A DNA stretch of 64,000 bases from Adiantum capillus-veneris. Lineage: Eukaryota; Streptophyta; Polypodiopsida; Polypodiales; Pteridaceae. Positions 20,824 to 32,075 of the stretch are shown in pieces. A program made the translations under genes and the position numbers. Positions within the stretch are counted from its first letter, which is position 1; each line of letters opens with the position of its first letter. The DNA lies in contig CM043963.1 of assembly GCA_014529385.2 (NCBI GenBank), forward strand, positions 72,259,412-72,323,411. Reading direction: 5' to 3'. The notes below the pieces were generated by a model, which was not told the origin of the DNA, searched no databases, and saw nothing but the letters and a program-made list of their open reading frames with translations.

Positions 20824-21964
20824 TGTCAGGAGTTTTTTGGAGCAAGGGATTGTGCATATGTACATATACATGCATGGTGCATCAAATAAAGGATTGCCCA
20901 TTTTCCTTAGCCAGGTGGTTATGTGGGGCCCACATGTGTACAGGTAGGACAGCATGTACATAGTGCATCGATTTTCACTATCACCAGTACCAGTATGTTT
21001 TTTCTACAATAATGAGGAGTTTATAGCGCATAAAACTTCTCGAGGAAGCTATCCGCGGGCCGACGACATGAGGTCAGCAGGTGCGTCAGATGGCATCTAG
21101 TGGCGTCAGGAGGGCGAACGAGGTCAATATTTGCACGCAGATGAGGACGGACACAACGTGGGTGTTTTCTTGTGAGAGTTACGCAGAAAGGTCATCATTA
21201 GGACCACTTTTTGGGGCCACTCCACGTGGTGGCGAGATGCATTATTGGAAAAAAGCTGAGTGCCAGGTGTGCGAATGATGCAAAAAGGTGACGACTATGC
21301 ACTGCGAGGTCAGTTTTTGGCCTGTTCAGGGTCCGTTTGAGGTCATCTAAAAGGCCAAGGGTGCCCAAGTGATAAAGCTAAGTGTGGGAACTGAAAAAAC
21401 AGAGAGAAGGCCAGAAAAAACGTGGAGAAGAGAGGAGGAACAGCCGCAGGTGTGTTTTTGCTGATTTGGGAGCCTGTTTTGGCTGTAAACTGCTCATCCG
21501 AGGTCGGATTTGAGCACTTTGACATTGTAGACTGGGGTTTTGGGCCGTTCTGGACGCGATGGCGCTGTCCATTTTGCCAAATTCCTCACTCTTTTCCTGC
21601 TGTTTTTCTGTGTAAGTTTCTCCTATGAGCGAAGTTTCTCCTCCAGTTTGTGATTGTATCTGGCTTATTTTACCCATATTGTGTGAGCTATTTGCCCCAT
21701 TGGCGTTGGCCCAAGCTCAATTGTATCTAAACATCAGAAATTCTCCTCTTTTGAGCTGAGTTTTTTGGGTGTGTGTGTGTGTGTGTGTCTGTGTGGAGTG
21801 GGCAAGTGGATAGTCTCTCTCCTCTCACTCCAGAGGTGTGTTCCCTGTCTCGGCCAGGTGTGTTGTCTAAGCCGAGTGGTGCCCCATAGTGTGTGTGTGT
21901 ATCTTCCCAAGAGTGTGTGTCGGGTCATTATAGAGGTGCTGTGTGTGTTTTCATCCCGCCCACA
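20824..21964 (+). repeat. 3' LTR of element 2
   Basis: 1141 bp, preceded 7-20 bases upstream by a purine-rich AGGGGATGGG tract. It ends CCCACA directly before the target duplicate and the continuation of LINE copy 1. Confidence 0.95.
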
Positions 21965-22577
<613 letters not shown>

Positions 22578-22580
22578 CAC

Positions 22581-23330
<750 letters not shown>

Positions 23331-23552
23331 ACAATGTTTGTTGAAAACCAAGTTTGATGTATTTTGAATTGGTTGAAATTGCAAAATGTTGGATAGATTC
23401 CGAACTTGTCTCATAGAAAATCAGTACAATTTCAAAAGTTTTAGTGTAATCACTCCACAAATTTTAAGAGTTTTAAAAATTCTCATAATTTCTTTAGTTA
23501 TAATTTTTTTTTGGGTAAACTATGCATTCATACAATCAAACAACTCTCTCTT

Positions 23553-23601
<49 letters not shown>

Positions 23602-23642
23602 CACTCAATCTTGTTTTGACTTTGTCTCCTCCCACCTAGTAT

Positions 23643-23674
23643 CCCCCCCTCCCCCCCCCCCCCCCCCCCCCCCC
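23643..23674 (+). repeat. Homopolymer C tract
   Basis: 32 bases, all C except one T, between two (TC)n tracts. The exact length is unreliable in any assembly. Confidence 0.85.
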
Positions 23675-23802
23675 TCTCTCTCTCTCTCTCTCCCTTCACC
23701 AGATTTCTCCGTTAGCAATATCACTAGTGGGGAGGTGGCCAATACATGCACGCATGCACACACACACATAGATGTGTGGGTGTGTATACATATATATATA
23801 TA

Positions 23803-23839
<37 letters not shown>

Positions 23840-23978
23840 GTATATTTATATATACATATATGTATTTATGTATATATATAGGTAATTACGTATACATATG
23901 TATACACACACATACACGTATCACATCTATTGTATTCTCTCTCTCTCTCTCCCCTTCTTCTCTCTCTATGCCCATGCC

Positions 23979-24035
<57 letters not shown>

Positions 24036-24299
24036 GAAATGAGACATAATGGTAGTGGAATCTTTTAAATAAAAGGTATTGAAGGAAGAAACAATGAGGA
24101 AGGTTGTAGGAGAGGGATGCAGTTAAGCAAGGTGATGACACACACACACACACACACACAGGATTATGCAGGGGGAGGGAGGTAAAGAGAGAAAATGGGT
24201 GAGAGAGAGGAAAGAAGTAGATTAAAATTACATGTGGAGGCCAAAAAAGGGGCATAGAGAATGGGTAAGAGAGAGAAAAGAAGCAGTCTAAAATGACAC

Positions 24300-24416
24300 G
24301 TGGAGGCCATAGAAGCGAGACATCAGCAAAGGTATGTCATGGACATAGAACATGGTAGTGATATCGAGAGAGTCAGTGAAATCAAGGGTGGATATGATGA
24401 GAGAGAGAGAGAGAGA
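24300..24416 (+). other. Left half of the LINE target repeat
   Basis: The sequence GCAAAGGTATGT...CATGGTAG...GAGTCAGTGAAATCAAGGGTGGATA followed by (GA)n stops at the LINE 3' end. Its continuation (AGCGAGAAAGAGGTGTAGAGGCAC) is found beyond the LINE 5' end at about 29108. An uninterrupted paralogue of the whole unit lies at 29430-29580. Confidence 0.85.
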
Positions 24417-24625
24417 TAGATAGATAGATTTTATTATCGTCCTTGGAGGTCAAATATGACCTATGGGACCAAAGTTACATGTGATGTAGTATGTGTATGG
24501 ATGATGAGTGACTCTCGATGCTCCAAAATTGTAGTGATGAGAGTCGCAATGGAGAGCCCACACTTTGGCTGGGAGAGGAAAGTGTGTAGGTCTAAGTTAT
24601 GGCTGAAAATTTGAGAGAAGCAAGT

Positions 24626-27600
24626 TCAGATGTGATCAAAAGCTGAGCACTCTAGTAGTGTGTGGTACTCAGACTCTCGAACTTGCAGTGAGCATAATGT
24701 GCACAATCGATTTGACTCTTCTCCATTTCCCCAACGCCCTATCTCGCATCGAAGGAAATGGGAGCTAAGCCGAATTGCTGCGATAGTGCGTATCGCGGAC
24801 AAGGGAATAGGCTCAAGCATGTAAGTGTGAGTACGGTTTCCTCTCTCAGCGAAGAACATGGTTTTGTAGTTGGGGGCAATATAGGTGGTGTAATGTATGA
24901 AGCGTGACCCACCGGATTTCTCCCAAGCCGTAATACATTGGCGTTGTAGAAAAGCTTCATTCACTTGAGAGTCAATTGAAGCATCATGTAGCAAGTGTAA
25001 TGCATCCCATCTCCCAAACCACTTCTTTATGTCTTGCATCCATCCCGTGCTCAAGATCTTGCTTTTATGCGTCTTTTGAACTTTTTTGCTTGCTTCCCAT
25101 GCAATTGTAGGAAGTCGATGTGAGGGGTTTTGACGCATCTTTATCATGTACTCCACAACCCTTTCCATGCCCATAACCTCAATTGGAAGAGATCCCGACT
25201 CAAGAAGTAAGAGCATATATGGTGTTTGTGTCTTAACTTGGAGAAAGTTTGTAAGAAAACGATTTTGGACATTCTCAAACTCTTTCCAAGTAGACTTTGA
25301 GATGCTCCCGCCCCACACTTCAACTCCATTAAGAAGAACCGGTGTCACCAATGCATCAAAAAGATACTTCTTGAGAACCCAACACTTGATGTTTCCCGCA
25401 TTACACATGTTCTCAAATGCATAATTTGCTCTCTTTCCCGCTTCCAAACGACGCATAGCACATTCATGCCACTTGTGATTGGATGGAACCTCAAGGCCAA
25501 GGTACTTAAAGCTCTCAACAACTTCAAGTGTCTCGTTGTTGTACACAATGCATGGCTTCTCCTTATGGTTGGTTTTCACAAGCATAACCTTTGTTTTGGA
25601 TTCATTTACAATCAGCCCACTATGCAAGCAAAAGTTCTCAAGGACAACCATAAGCTTTTGTGCATCTTCTAAAGTGTGTGCTAGAAGCACTACATCATCC
25701 GCATACAACAAAAGCATGATTACCGCATTGCAAATAGTCACCTCTTCAATGCCTTCTTCTTGCATAAAGTCAAGTACCATTTGTTCCAATTGATCGATGC
25801 ATAGACCAAAGAGAGTTGGTGACAATGGACATCCTTGTTTAACCCCAATAGTGCTTACAAAAATTTCTGAAATTTCTCTTCCCATGCGCAATTGACAAAT
25901 CACCTTCTCATAGATTCGAGAAACCGCAAGCATAAACTCACTTGGCACTTGGAGTTCTTCCATCCTTCTCCACAAATTGTTACGTGGAATCATATCAAAG
26001 GCTTTCTTAAAGTCCACAAAACAACAATACAATCGCTTGCCTTTCAACCGACTTTCCTCCATGAGAACACGAAGAGTGACAAGATGATCAATGGTGCTAT
26101 GGCATCGACGAAAACCCGCTTGTCCCTTTGCACGATTGTCATTCTCTTCAACCCAATCACTCAATTTCATCTCCATTATGCACCCAAACAACTTTTCCAT
26201 AAGAGACCCAATCATTATAGTCCGGTAGTTGCTTACATTCTTTACATCCCCTCCTTTATGCAAAGGCTTAACCCAATTAGTACTCCAATCATAAGGCATA
26301 CCATGTTGAAGTGCAAGGTTGAACATATCACACATCCACTCATGGGTAAAATCTCCCGTCCATTTGATCATCTCCGGCTTGATACCTTGAAGATCTCCCG
26401 CTTTGCGAGTGGCCAACTTTTCAAGCCCACCGCATACATCCTCAATAGTAAAAAAAGACGGCATACATGGGAGTGAACCATAAAATAGAATTTTTTCAGT
26501 ATTTTCTTGCTCATATAATTGCCTACAATGTGTGTACATATCCACTAGACTCAAGTTACCAAAATTCTCAACCCGCTTGCCTCTCAAGTTTCTCCAAAAT
26601 CTTCCACATGCATGTGCCTTTTCTTGGACTTGAAATTCTTGTTGCTTTACTTCCCATCTTCTTCTCTTCTTTTGAATCAATGCCTTGTATGTACGCAAAT
26701 GACTTTGATAGTTGTCTTTGTCCATAGTTGCATCAAGCTTTATCAAGGACTTTCGAGCATCTTGACATTCTTTATCAAACCACCTTTTGCGTGATCTATC
26801 TTTGTGGATACCATGGAGATGCTTTATGGCAAAGCATTCTTCCGCACAAGAACAAATAGCTTTCTTGAAAGCTTCCCATTTAGTTTCCAATGGTGCATCA
26901 CATTGAAGCTTTGTCATCCATAATTTTTGCTCAACCATTTCAATGTACATTGGTGCCCGTTTGAAATCCATACATAGTGATAACTTCTCTTTCCTTTGGA
27001 TGAGATTATCATGCTTAGTTGCTTCTCCACATGAAAGGTCAATACATAAGGTGCGATGGTCGGATTCCAGGGTCCATTGACCAAACATAAAACTCTTTAT
27101 GCGATACATGATGGCTTCAGAGAGTAGCATATAGTCAATCACACTATCCCCATTATGTCTTCTACATGTAAATCCATTGGTTCCACTCCACAAAGATACA
27201 CCATTGGCAATGAGCATACCCGTGCTATTACACATGTGTAAAAGTAACTTTCCATAGTGATCCGGCTCTTTCTCATCCATTGAAGTACGATCATGCAAGT
27301 GAACTTCCTCCAACTCCCTTGAAATGTATGGCATATCAAATTGTTGAGTATCATGTTGCAATGTTTTTGTGCGAGCATTCATATCCCCAAATACAATAAC
27401 ATCACCTTCACCTTTGAAATAAGCAATGTCCTCTTCCAAATCAAAAAATGGTTGATCTCTATCCATGCAAGCATAAAAGGGAGAATCATGATGAGGAATG
27501 TAGCAACCGGCTACAAAAATGGGTGCTCTTTTTGGTGTCATAATTTTCAGCCATACATAACGTTTGTACTTGTCATCTTTCACAATTGATACAAAATCTT

Positions 27601-27859
27601 CCAATCCTTTCTTAACCATACATGCTAACCCTCCTTGTCCTCTTCGTTGCTTGAGATTCTTCGACCACATCAATGAATGTACATTGTAATCCTCCAAGCC
27701 GTTAATTCTTTGTGTATCATGCTCCCAAGTTTCAACAAGAAGTACAACATCGGCTTTGCTTGTTAGTTCATCAATGCCAACCCCCGCATTCCATGGGTAT
27801 CCATTACAATTCCAAAAGCATATTTTCAATTGTAACTCGGTCTCATAGGTCACGCATCC
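24626..27859 (-). CDS. LINE ORF2: APE endonuclease and reverse transcriptase
   Basis: About 1077 codons follow the ORF1 UAG (27860-27862) in the same frame. Numbering from the GTG at 27853, the endonuclease has KICFWNCNG (residue 11), LLVETWE (about 38), VFGDMNART (about 155) and the catalytic ESDHRTL (about 265). RT has FVDFKKAFD near 605, GVKQGCPLSP near 665 and the catalytic YADD near 716. A terminal zinc finger, CTLCSLQVRESEYHTLLEC, lies near 1054. The first AUG is at about residue 60, inside the endonuclease and after the conserved Asn and Glu. Translation must therefore come by readthrough from ORF1 or from a non-AUG codon, unless the UAG is a mutation. The final stop (TGA after SAFDHI) may also be a CGA-to-TGA change, since the frame continues about 42 codons. 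Confidence 0.93.
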   Translation of the reverse strand, partial: GCVTYETELQLKICFWNCNGYPWNAGVGIDELTSKADVVLLVETWEHDTQRINGLEDYNVHSLMWSKNLKQRRGQGGLACMVKKGLEDFVSIVKDDKYKRYVWLKIMTPKRAPIFVAGCYIPHHDSPFYACMDRDQPFFDLEEDIAYFKGEGDVIVFGDMNARTKTLQHDTQQFDMPYISRELEEVHLHDRTSMDEKEPDHYGKLLLHMCNSTGMLIANGVSLWSGTNGFTCRRHNGDSVIDYMLLSEAIMYRIKSFMFGQWTLESDHRTLCIDLSCGEATKHDNLIQRKEKLSLCMDFKRAPMYIEMVEQKLWMTKLQCDAPLETKWEAFKKAICSCAEECFAIKHLHGIHKDRSRKRWFDKECQDARKSLIKLDATMDKDNYQSHLRTYKALIQKKRRRWEVKQQEFQVQEKAHACGRFWRNLRGKRVENFGNLSLVDMYTHCRQLYEQENTEKILFYGSLPCMPSFFTIEDVCGGLEKLATRKAGDLQGIKPEMIKWTGDFTHEWMCDMFNLALQHGMPYDWSTNWVKPLHKGGDVKNVSNYRTIMIGSLMEKLFGCIMEMKLSDWVEENDNRAKGQAGFRRCHSTIDHLVTLRVLMEESRLKGKRLYCCFVDFKKAFDMIPRNNLWRRMEELQVPSEFMLAVSRIYEKVICQLRMGREISEIFVSTIGVKQGCPLSPTLFGLCIDQLEQMVLDFMQEEGIEEVTICNAVIMLLLYADDVVLLAHTLEDAQKLMVVLENFCLHSGLIVNESKTKVMLVKTNHKEKPCIVYNNETLEVVESFKYLGLEVPSNHKWHECAMRRLEAGKRANYAFENMCNAGNIKCWVLKKYLFDALVTPVLLNGVEVWGGSISKSTWKEFENVQNRFLTNFLQVKTQTPYMLLLLESGSLPIEVMGMERVVEYMIKMRQNPSHRLPTIAWEASKKVQKTHKSKILSTGWMQDIKKWFGRWDALHLLHDASIDSQVNEAFLQRQCITAWEKSGGSRFIHYTTYIAPNYKTMFFAERGNRTHTYMLEPIPLSAIRTIAAIRLSSHFLRCEIGRWGNGEESNRLCTLCSLQVRESEYHTLLECSAFDHI

Positions 27860-28810
27860 CTATTTGCTTGAGAGACTTGCCTCCTCCTTGGGCACATTTT
27901 CTTCATGAGAGATCTCCTTGTTTTTATTATTCTTTTCCTCATATGCCTTGCGACGCATATTTTGTTGCTTAATAGTGCGATCTTCACATACAAAACATTT
28001 TGTATCCCTCAAATAGATCCAACTATTATCAAGGATAATCTTTCGCTTGGTCTCATCCGGCATGGTGCATACAATTGGCCGTTCTCCCGAGCGAGGAGCT
28101 CCTTGCTTCCCCACTCTATGTGCTCCATATACCATAACTCCGGACATGCCAAAGTGGGTTTTGAAGAAATCTTCAATAACAATGGCAAGAGAAGGAGGTG
28201 TCTCTAACTTCTCTTCGGGAATTCCACGAATAACAATGTTCTTGGAACGTCGCTCCCGTTCCTTCAACTCCTCCACATCCACATTCTCAACATTCTTTGT
28301 TTGAGCCATAGCTTGCATGAGTGAGGAATTAGAAACCACATTGCTACCACATACATCAGCCCAAGACTTGTTTGTGCATACATTTTTCATGTCGCATACA
28401 TCCCGGCTCATAGTGTCAAATTTCTCCTCTTTCAATACATGGTCATGCTCTACTTTGCTCATCCGCTCCTTCAAAGCATTCAAGTCCACAAGAGAGCGTT
28501 TACATTCCTTGACTTCCTCTTCAAGTTGCATCAAACGTGTTGTTTGCATCTCAAGTGTCCTCTTGAGATTCTCATTCTCAACCACAAGTACCCTTAGTGT
28601 GCCATTCTCCATTGCAAGTGCTCGTAAGTCTTCGCCTTGTTTGTTTACGGTCTCTTGCAATGATACCAAGTACGCCATGATCATGGTTTTCGATGTCGTT
28701 GGTTGGGTGGTTGTGTTGCTATCTCCATACTTAGGAGATTTTGGATCATTTTCCACAATGGTTGTGGACCTTGTTGAAGAAGAAGAACCCTTGCGAGTGC
28801 CGGAAGACAT
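27860..28810 (-). CDS. LINE ORF1: coiled coil plus RRM-like RNA-binding protein
   Basis: 316 codons, ATG at 28810. The Ser/Thr-rich N-terminus is followed by a heptad-rich segment (about residues 45-130, with LRALAMENGTLRVLVVENEN and LEEEVKECKRSL) that should form a coiled coil. Next comes a segment starting RRSKNIVIRGIPEEK near 190, with HRVGKQG and RPIVCTMPD, which resembles the RRM-like core of L1-type ORF1 proteins. The C-terminus is basic and then acidic. Such proteins bind the element RNA and multimerise. No zinc knuckle is present, unlike many flowering-plant LINE ORF1 proteins. It ends in TAG directly in frame with ORF2. Confidence 0.85.
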   Translation of the reverse strand: MSSGTRKGSSSSTRSTTIVENDPKSPKYGDSNTTTQPTTSKTMIMAYLVSLQETVNKQGEDLRALAMENGTLRVLVVENENLKRTLEMQTTRLMQLEEEVKECKRSLVDLNALKERMSKVEHDHVLKEEKFDTMSRDVCDMKNVCTNKSWADVCGSNVVSNSSLMQAMAQTKNVENVDVEELKERERRSKNIVIRGIPEEKLETPPSLAIVIEDFFKTHFGMSGVMVYGAHRVGKQGAPRSGERPIVCTMPDETKRKIILDNSWIYLRDTKCFVCEDRTIKQQNMRRKAYEEKNNKNKEISHEENVPKEEASLSSK

Positions 28811-29040
28811 TGTATGTAAAATAGGAGATGAGAATCAATTTTGTTGAACCTGTTCACTTCGGAAATGCTGCTACAGAAATGCCTTCCATAACTCTGAAAA
28901 TTTTTGTCTTTACATCAATGCGTAGAGGACTTTGTGCTCTTCGATTGAGGCTATAGATCACCCAAATCGGAGTTCGGATGAAGAAGTTATGATCAAAAGA
29001 GTGGACTGCTGTCTACTAGGTCAAAAAACGGCTGCACTGA

Positions 29041-29041
29041 G

Positions 29042-29101
<60 letters not shown>
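29041..29101. repeat. (GA)n tract at the LINE 5' flank
   Basis: About 60 bp of GA abutting the LINE 5' end. It matches the (GA)n at the LINE 3' flank (24400-24416). Confidence 0.95.
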
Positions 29102-29105
<4 letters not shown>

Positions 29106-29487
29106 CATTTAGCGAGAAAGAGGTGTAGAGGCACAAAGAGGAATAGGGAGCAGGAGAGTGGGGATGATAGGAGAATAGGAAGGATGAAAGGGGAAAGGTG
29201 GAGGTGGTGGAAGAGGCGAGGGTGGAGGAGGACTAGGTGTCTTAAGTAGCCAAAGAGGGCGACAATAGTGGTGTCCAAGGGTAGAGGGGATAGGTGGAGG
29301 TGGTGGTGGTGGTAGACGAGAGGGATGAGGAGGAATGTGTGGCCTTAAGTAGCCAAGGAGGGAGGAGATAGTGGTGTCCAAGGAGGTGGTGGAGATGAAG
29401 GAGAAGAGCTGGTAGAGAAGAGCAACAAAGGTATGTAATAACAGAGGACATGGTAGCGAGATTGAAAGAGTGAGTGAAATCAAGGGT

Positions 29488-29534
<47 letters not shown>

Positions 29535-29880
29535 GGGTAAGAAGTTAGCGAGAAAGAGGTGTGGAGCGGCACAAAGAGGAAGAGAGAACACAAGAGTAGA
29601 GAGCAGATGATAGGTAGGATGAGAGGGGATAGGTGGAGGTGCTGAAAGAGGAGAGGGTGAAGGAGGATTGGGTGGCTTAAGTAGCCAGGAAGGGTGGTAA
29701 TAGTGGTGTCCAAGGAGGTGGTGGAGGAGGAAAGGGTGGAAGAGAAGCGAGGGTGGCTTTGGTGGCCAATGACGGTGGAAATGGTGGGGCACTCGTGGGC
29801 CCCCCTCCCCAAAAAAAATCTCACTCCAAAAATTGCTTCTCCAAGATCGCTCCATATCCTAACTCGTCTAATAATAATTG
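29102..29880 (+). repeat. Purine-rich, internally repeated region including LINE empty-site paralogue
   Basis: A unit of the type CTTAAGTAGCCAAGGAGGG...TAGTGGTGTCCAAGG recurs three times (about 29238, 29343, 29678) with G/A-rich spacers. The segment 29425-29590 repeats the LINE-flanking sequence without a LINE: GCAAAGGTATGT, ACATGGTAGCGAG, TGAAATCAAGGGTGGATA, (GA)n, AGCGAGAAAGAGGTGTGGAG. The long Pro/Ser/Leu frame on the minus strand follows the repeat composition and has no domain. Confidence 0.75.
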
Positions 29881-32075
29881 GAATCAACTTGGGGAGTTAA
29901 ACTTGTCCACTACTCCTTGAAAAATTGCATACTTCTTTCCTTGAAAGTACAGCTGTAATGAGATCAAACTATGATCCTCGACACCTATGGAGTGATTGTG
30001 TATTACCTAGGTTGTATCCTTGAAAATACCACTCCTAAAGGCATAATCAGTGTTGTAACTTTAAACCGATCTTCTCAAGTTGGAATCTTATTCACAACTA
30101 GATTGTAAAAGAATCTTATCTCTCCATTAATAGAAGACATATATGTCTAACACCATAAAGAATGTAGGCATACTGAATTTTATTGGGTGTTCAAACAAGA
30201 GGTTACCTATTGGGAGGTTCTCTCAATCTATTCATGTCATCTCATGAATTAGTTGCTTGATAGTTAGGCCATGCCTACTTGATACCATATAAAGCATCAT
30301 CAATATTGGATGCACCTTGTGCATAGTGCTATTGATGTAAAGTGTCCACTATTATAGACATATACAACAATCACAAGCCAATCTATCAGCCTCAATTATT
30401 TTTGAACAGAGTAGCTGATGTTATTGCAGAAGTGTAAACAATGATTCAGTGGAATGAATCCCACCCTACTGGCACACCATGCATGCATATCTAAAAAATA
30501 AAGTGATAAAGCCCTTGGCTTCAATGATGGCCTCAAAAAATTTGAGCCGATGCCCTACGTTCCTTGCAAAATTGTACTAGCATGGATACATGAGAGCTCG
30601 ACATTGCCAAACGTAGACTATGAGCTTATATCCTCTTATTGCCAGTTTTCCAAACATGTGTACCATCATCCTTGATCCTAAGGATAGTACATTGGTATGG
30701 AATAGAAGCCTTGCTTTGCCATAAATCTATCAAAGCATCTTGATTTGCACAATAGAGAAATCTTTTTTAAATGAAAGATTCAAGATAGAAAAACAAGAAG
30801 AACTTGAAATTGAATAACCTGGTCGCCCCTTTGACATCTAGTGTTTTGAATTGAATCTAGCTCATAACGATGCATGATGATCAATTTAGAGTTGTCAGAT
30901 GTACCTTGTAGTCCCTCGTGGCTTGGTTCATATTGGCCTCTAGTGGTAGACATGTTGCAAAGTATCCTCCAAGTTCATATGCTGATAGCATATTCCAAAC
31001 TTTAGATGTGTCAATGAAATATATTAAAAAGGGAAGCCTTCCTTCACATAAATACATCAAAAAGATCAACTAGGATGGATCCAATAGTTTCTCTTGTTGA
31101 TAAATAGAATTCAATGTGAAAAAAAATCAACCTTGTCGAGCTTTCATAGAGAACCATCCTTACTAGAGCATACATCTTATTGAGAATCCTTAGATTTCCC
31201 AATATAGTGATAGTGAATCGCTCAAAAAATGTAGCTACTATCAAATTGAATCTAACTACCGAACTCTGCTTGACCAAAGCAACCTTTTCTTGTCAAGTTG
31301 GCATGGTAAAAATTTCTTTAAGATTGAATAAGCTCAAAATATGAAATGCAAACATTATGGAAATTTTGGACTCTCAAATGGGCTCTATAAGGACTTTGGC
31401 TTTCTCCCTCTTGTCCAAAATGGGCGCACAGTAAAAGTTTTACAAATGAAATCAAAATTTGTTGAACATTTTGGATTTAGAATGTACTCATCACGATCTA
31501 TCCATTGATATATAGCATGCCATTAGGTTCCTTATATTCTAGAAGATTCCATTTTTTGATGTGACAACTCCGTCTTATAAATGGAATCTCTCTCCACATT
31601 TCAGCTTTCGTGGGGAGGCCATAACTTCTACAAATCAACTCCAAATTTGTCGGAGTTTGGGGATTTAGAAACTACTTTCTAAGATCTTTCCAATGATAAG
31701 CTGGTTGATAGGTTTTTGACAAAGAGTTTATGTACTTCACCGGGTTGCCCACTTTGGACAAAAGAGGCAAAGTCAAACCTTCCTATAGGGCCCCTTTGAG
31801 AGTCCAATTTTTTCCTAATGTTCAACAAACTTATCGATTTACTCGAATTTTGGCCCTTGGCTTATACAAAATGCTTCATATGTGTAGAAGCCGTGGTGCA
31901 CTTTGGACCATTTTCTTGATCAACTCAAATGCAAAAACACTTTGAGTAGGAGCCATGCCCTAGCAAAAATGTTGGCGTCTTTGTGAATTGTAACAAATGG
32001 TTGGCCATATTATACACATTGCTACCCCTCGGCCCTACCGAGCACCTTTTCCTCCTTTGGCCAACAAAGAAAATT
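29881..32075. other. No recognisable feature
   Basis: AT-rich, with no reading frame above about 80 codons, and none resembles a known protein. Old transposon debris is likely but unproven. Confidence 0.5.

Larger units (their letters stand above)
13243..21964 (+). mobile_element. Complete Ty3/gypsy LTR element 2 (Tat-like), nested in LINE copy 1
   Basis: LTRs at 13243-14377 and 20824-21964 start TGTCAGG and end CCCACA. The target duplication is ACGC (13239-13242 and 21965-21968), or five bases if the shared A is counted. The LINE reads continuously across the empty site when compared with LINE copy 2. Inside are a primer-binding site, a leader with a conserved small ORF, and gag-pol in one frame. 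By eye I count about 20 substitutions between the LTRs, mostly transitions. Gag carries three nonsense codons and an early frameshift, so this copy is inactive although pol is open. Confidence 0.96.
24427..29045 (-). mobile_element. Near-full-length LINE copy 2 (non-LTR retrotransposon)
   Basis: On the minus strand the order is a 235-base 5' UTR, ORF1 (28810-27860), ORF2 with endonuclease and RT (to 24626), and a 3' UTR of about 200 bases ending AATAAAATC followed by (TATC)3 and (TC)n. Both flanks are (GA)n on the plus strand. A paralogous empty site in the window shows the pre-insertion (GA)n tract. APE-type endonuclease, RT and a C-terminal CCHC finger give the usual L1-like architecture. 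Copy 1 in the same window is a 5'-truncated relative. Confidence 0.95.

Noticed and set aside
29109-29855. A 248-codon Pro/Ser/Leu-rich minus-strand frame
   Set aside because: Follows purine-rich tandem repeats. Similar frames exist in neighbouring phases, so the openness reflects composition.
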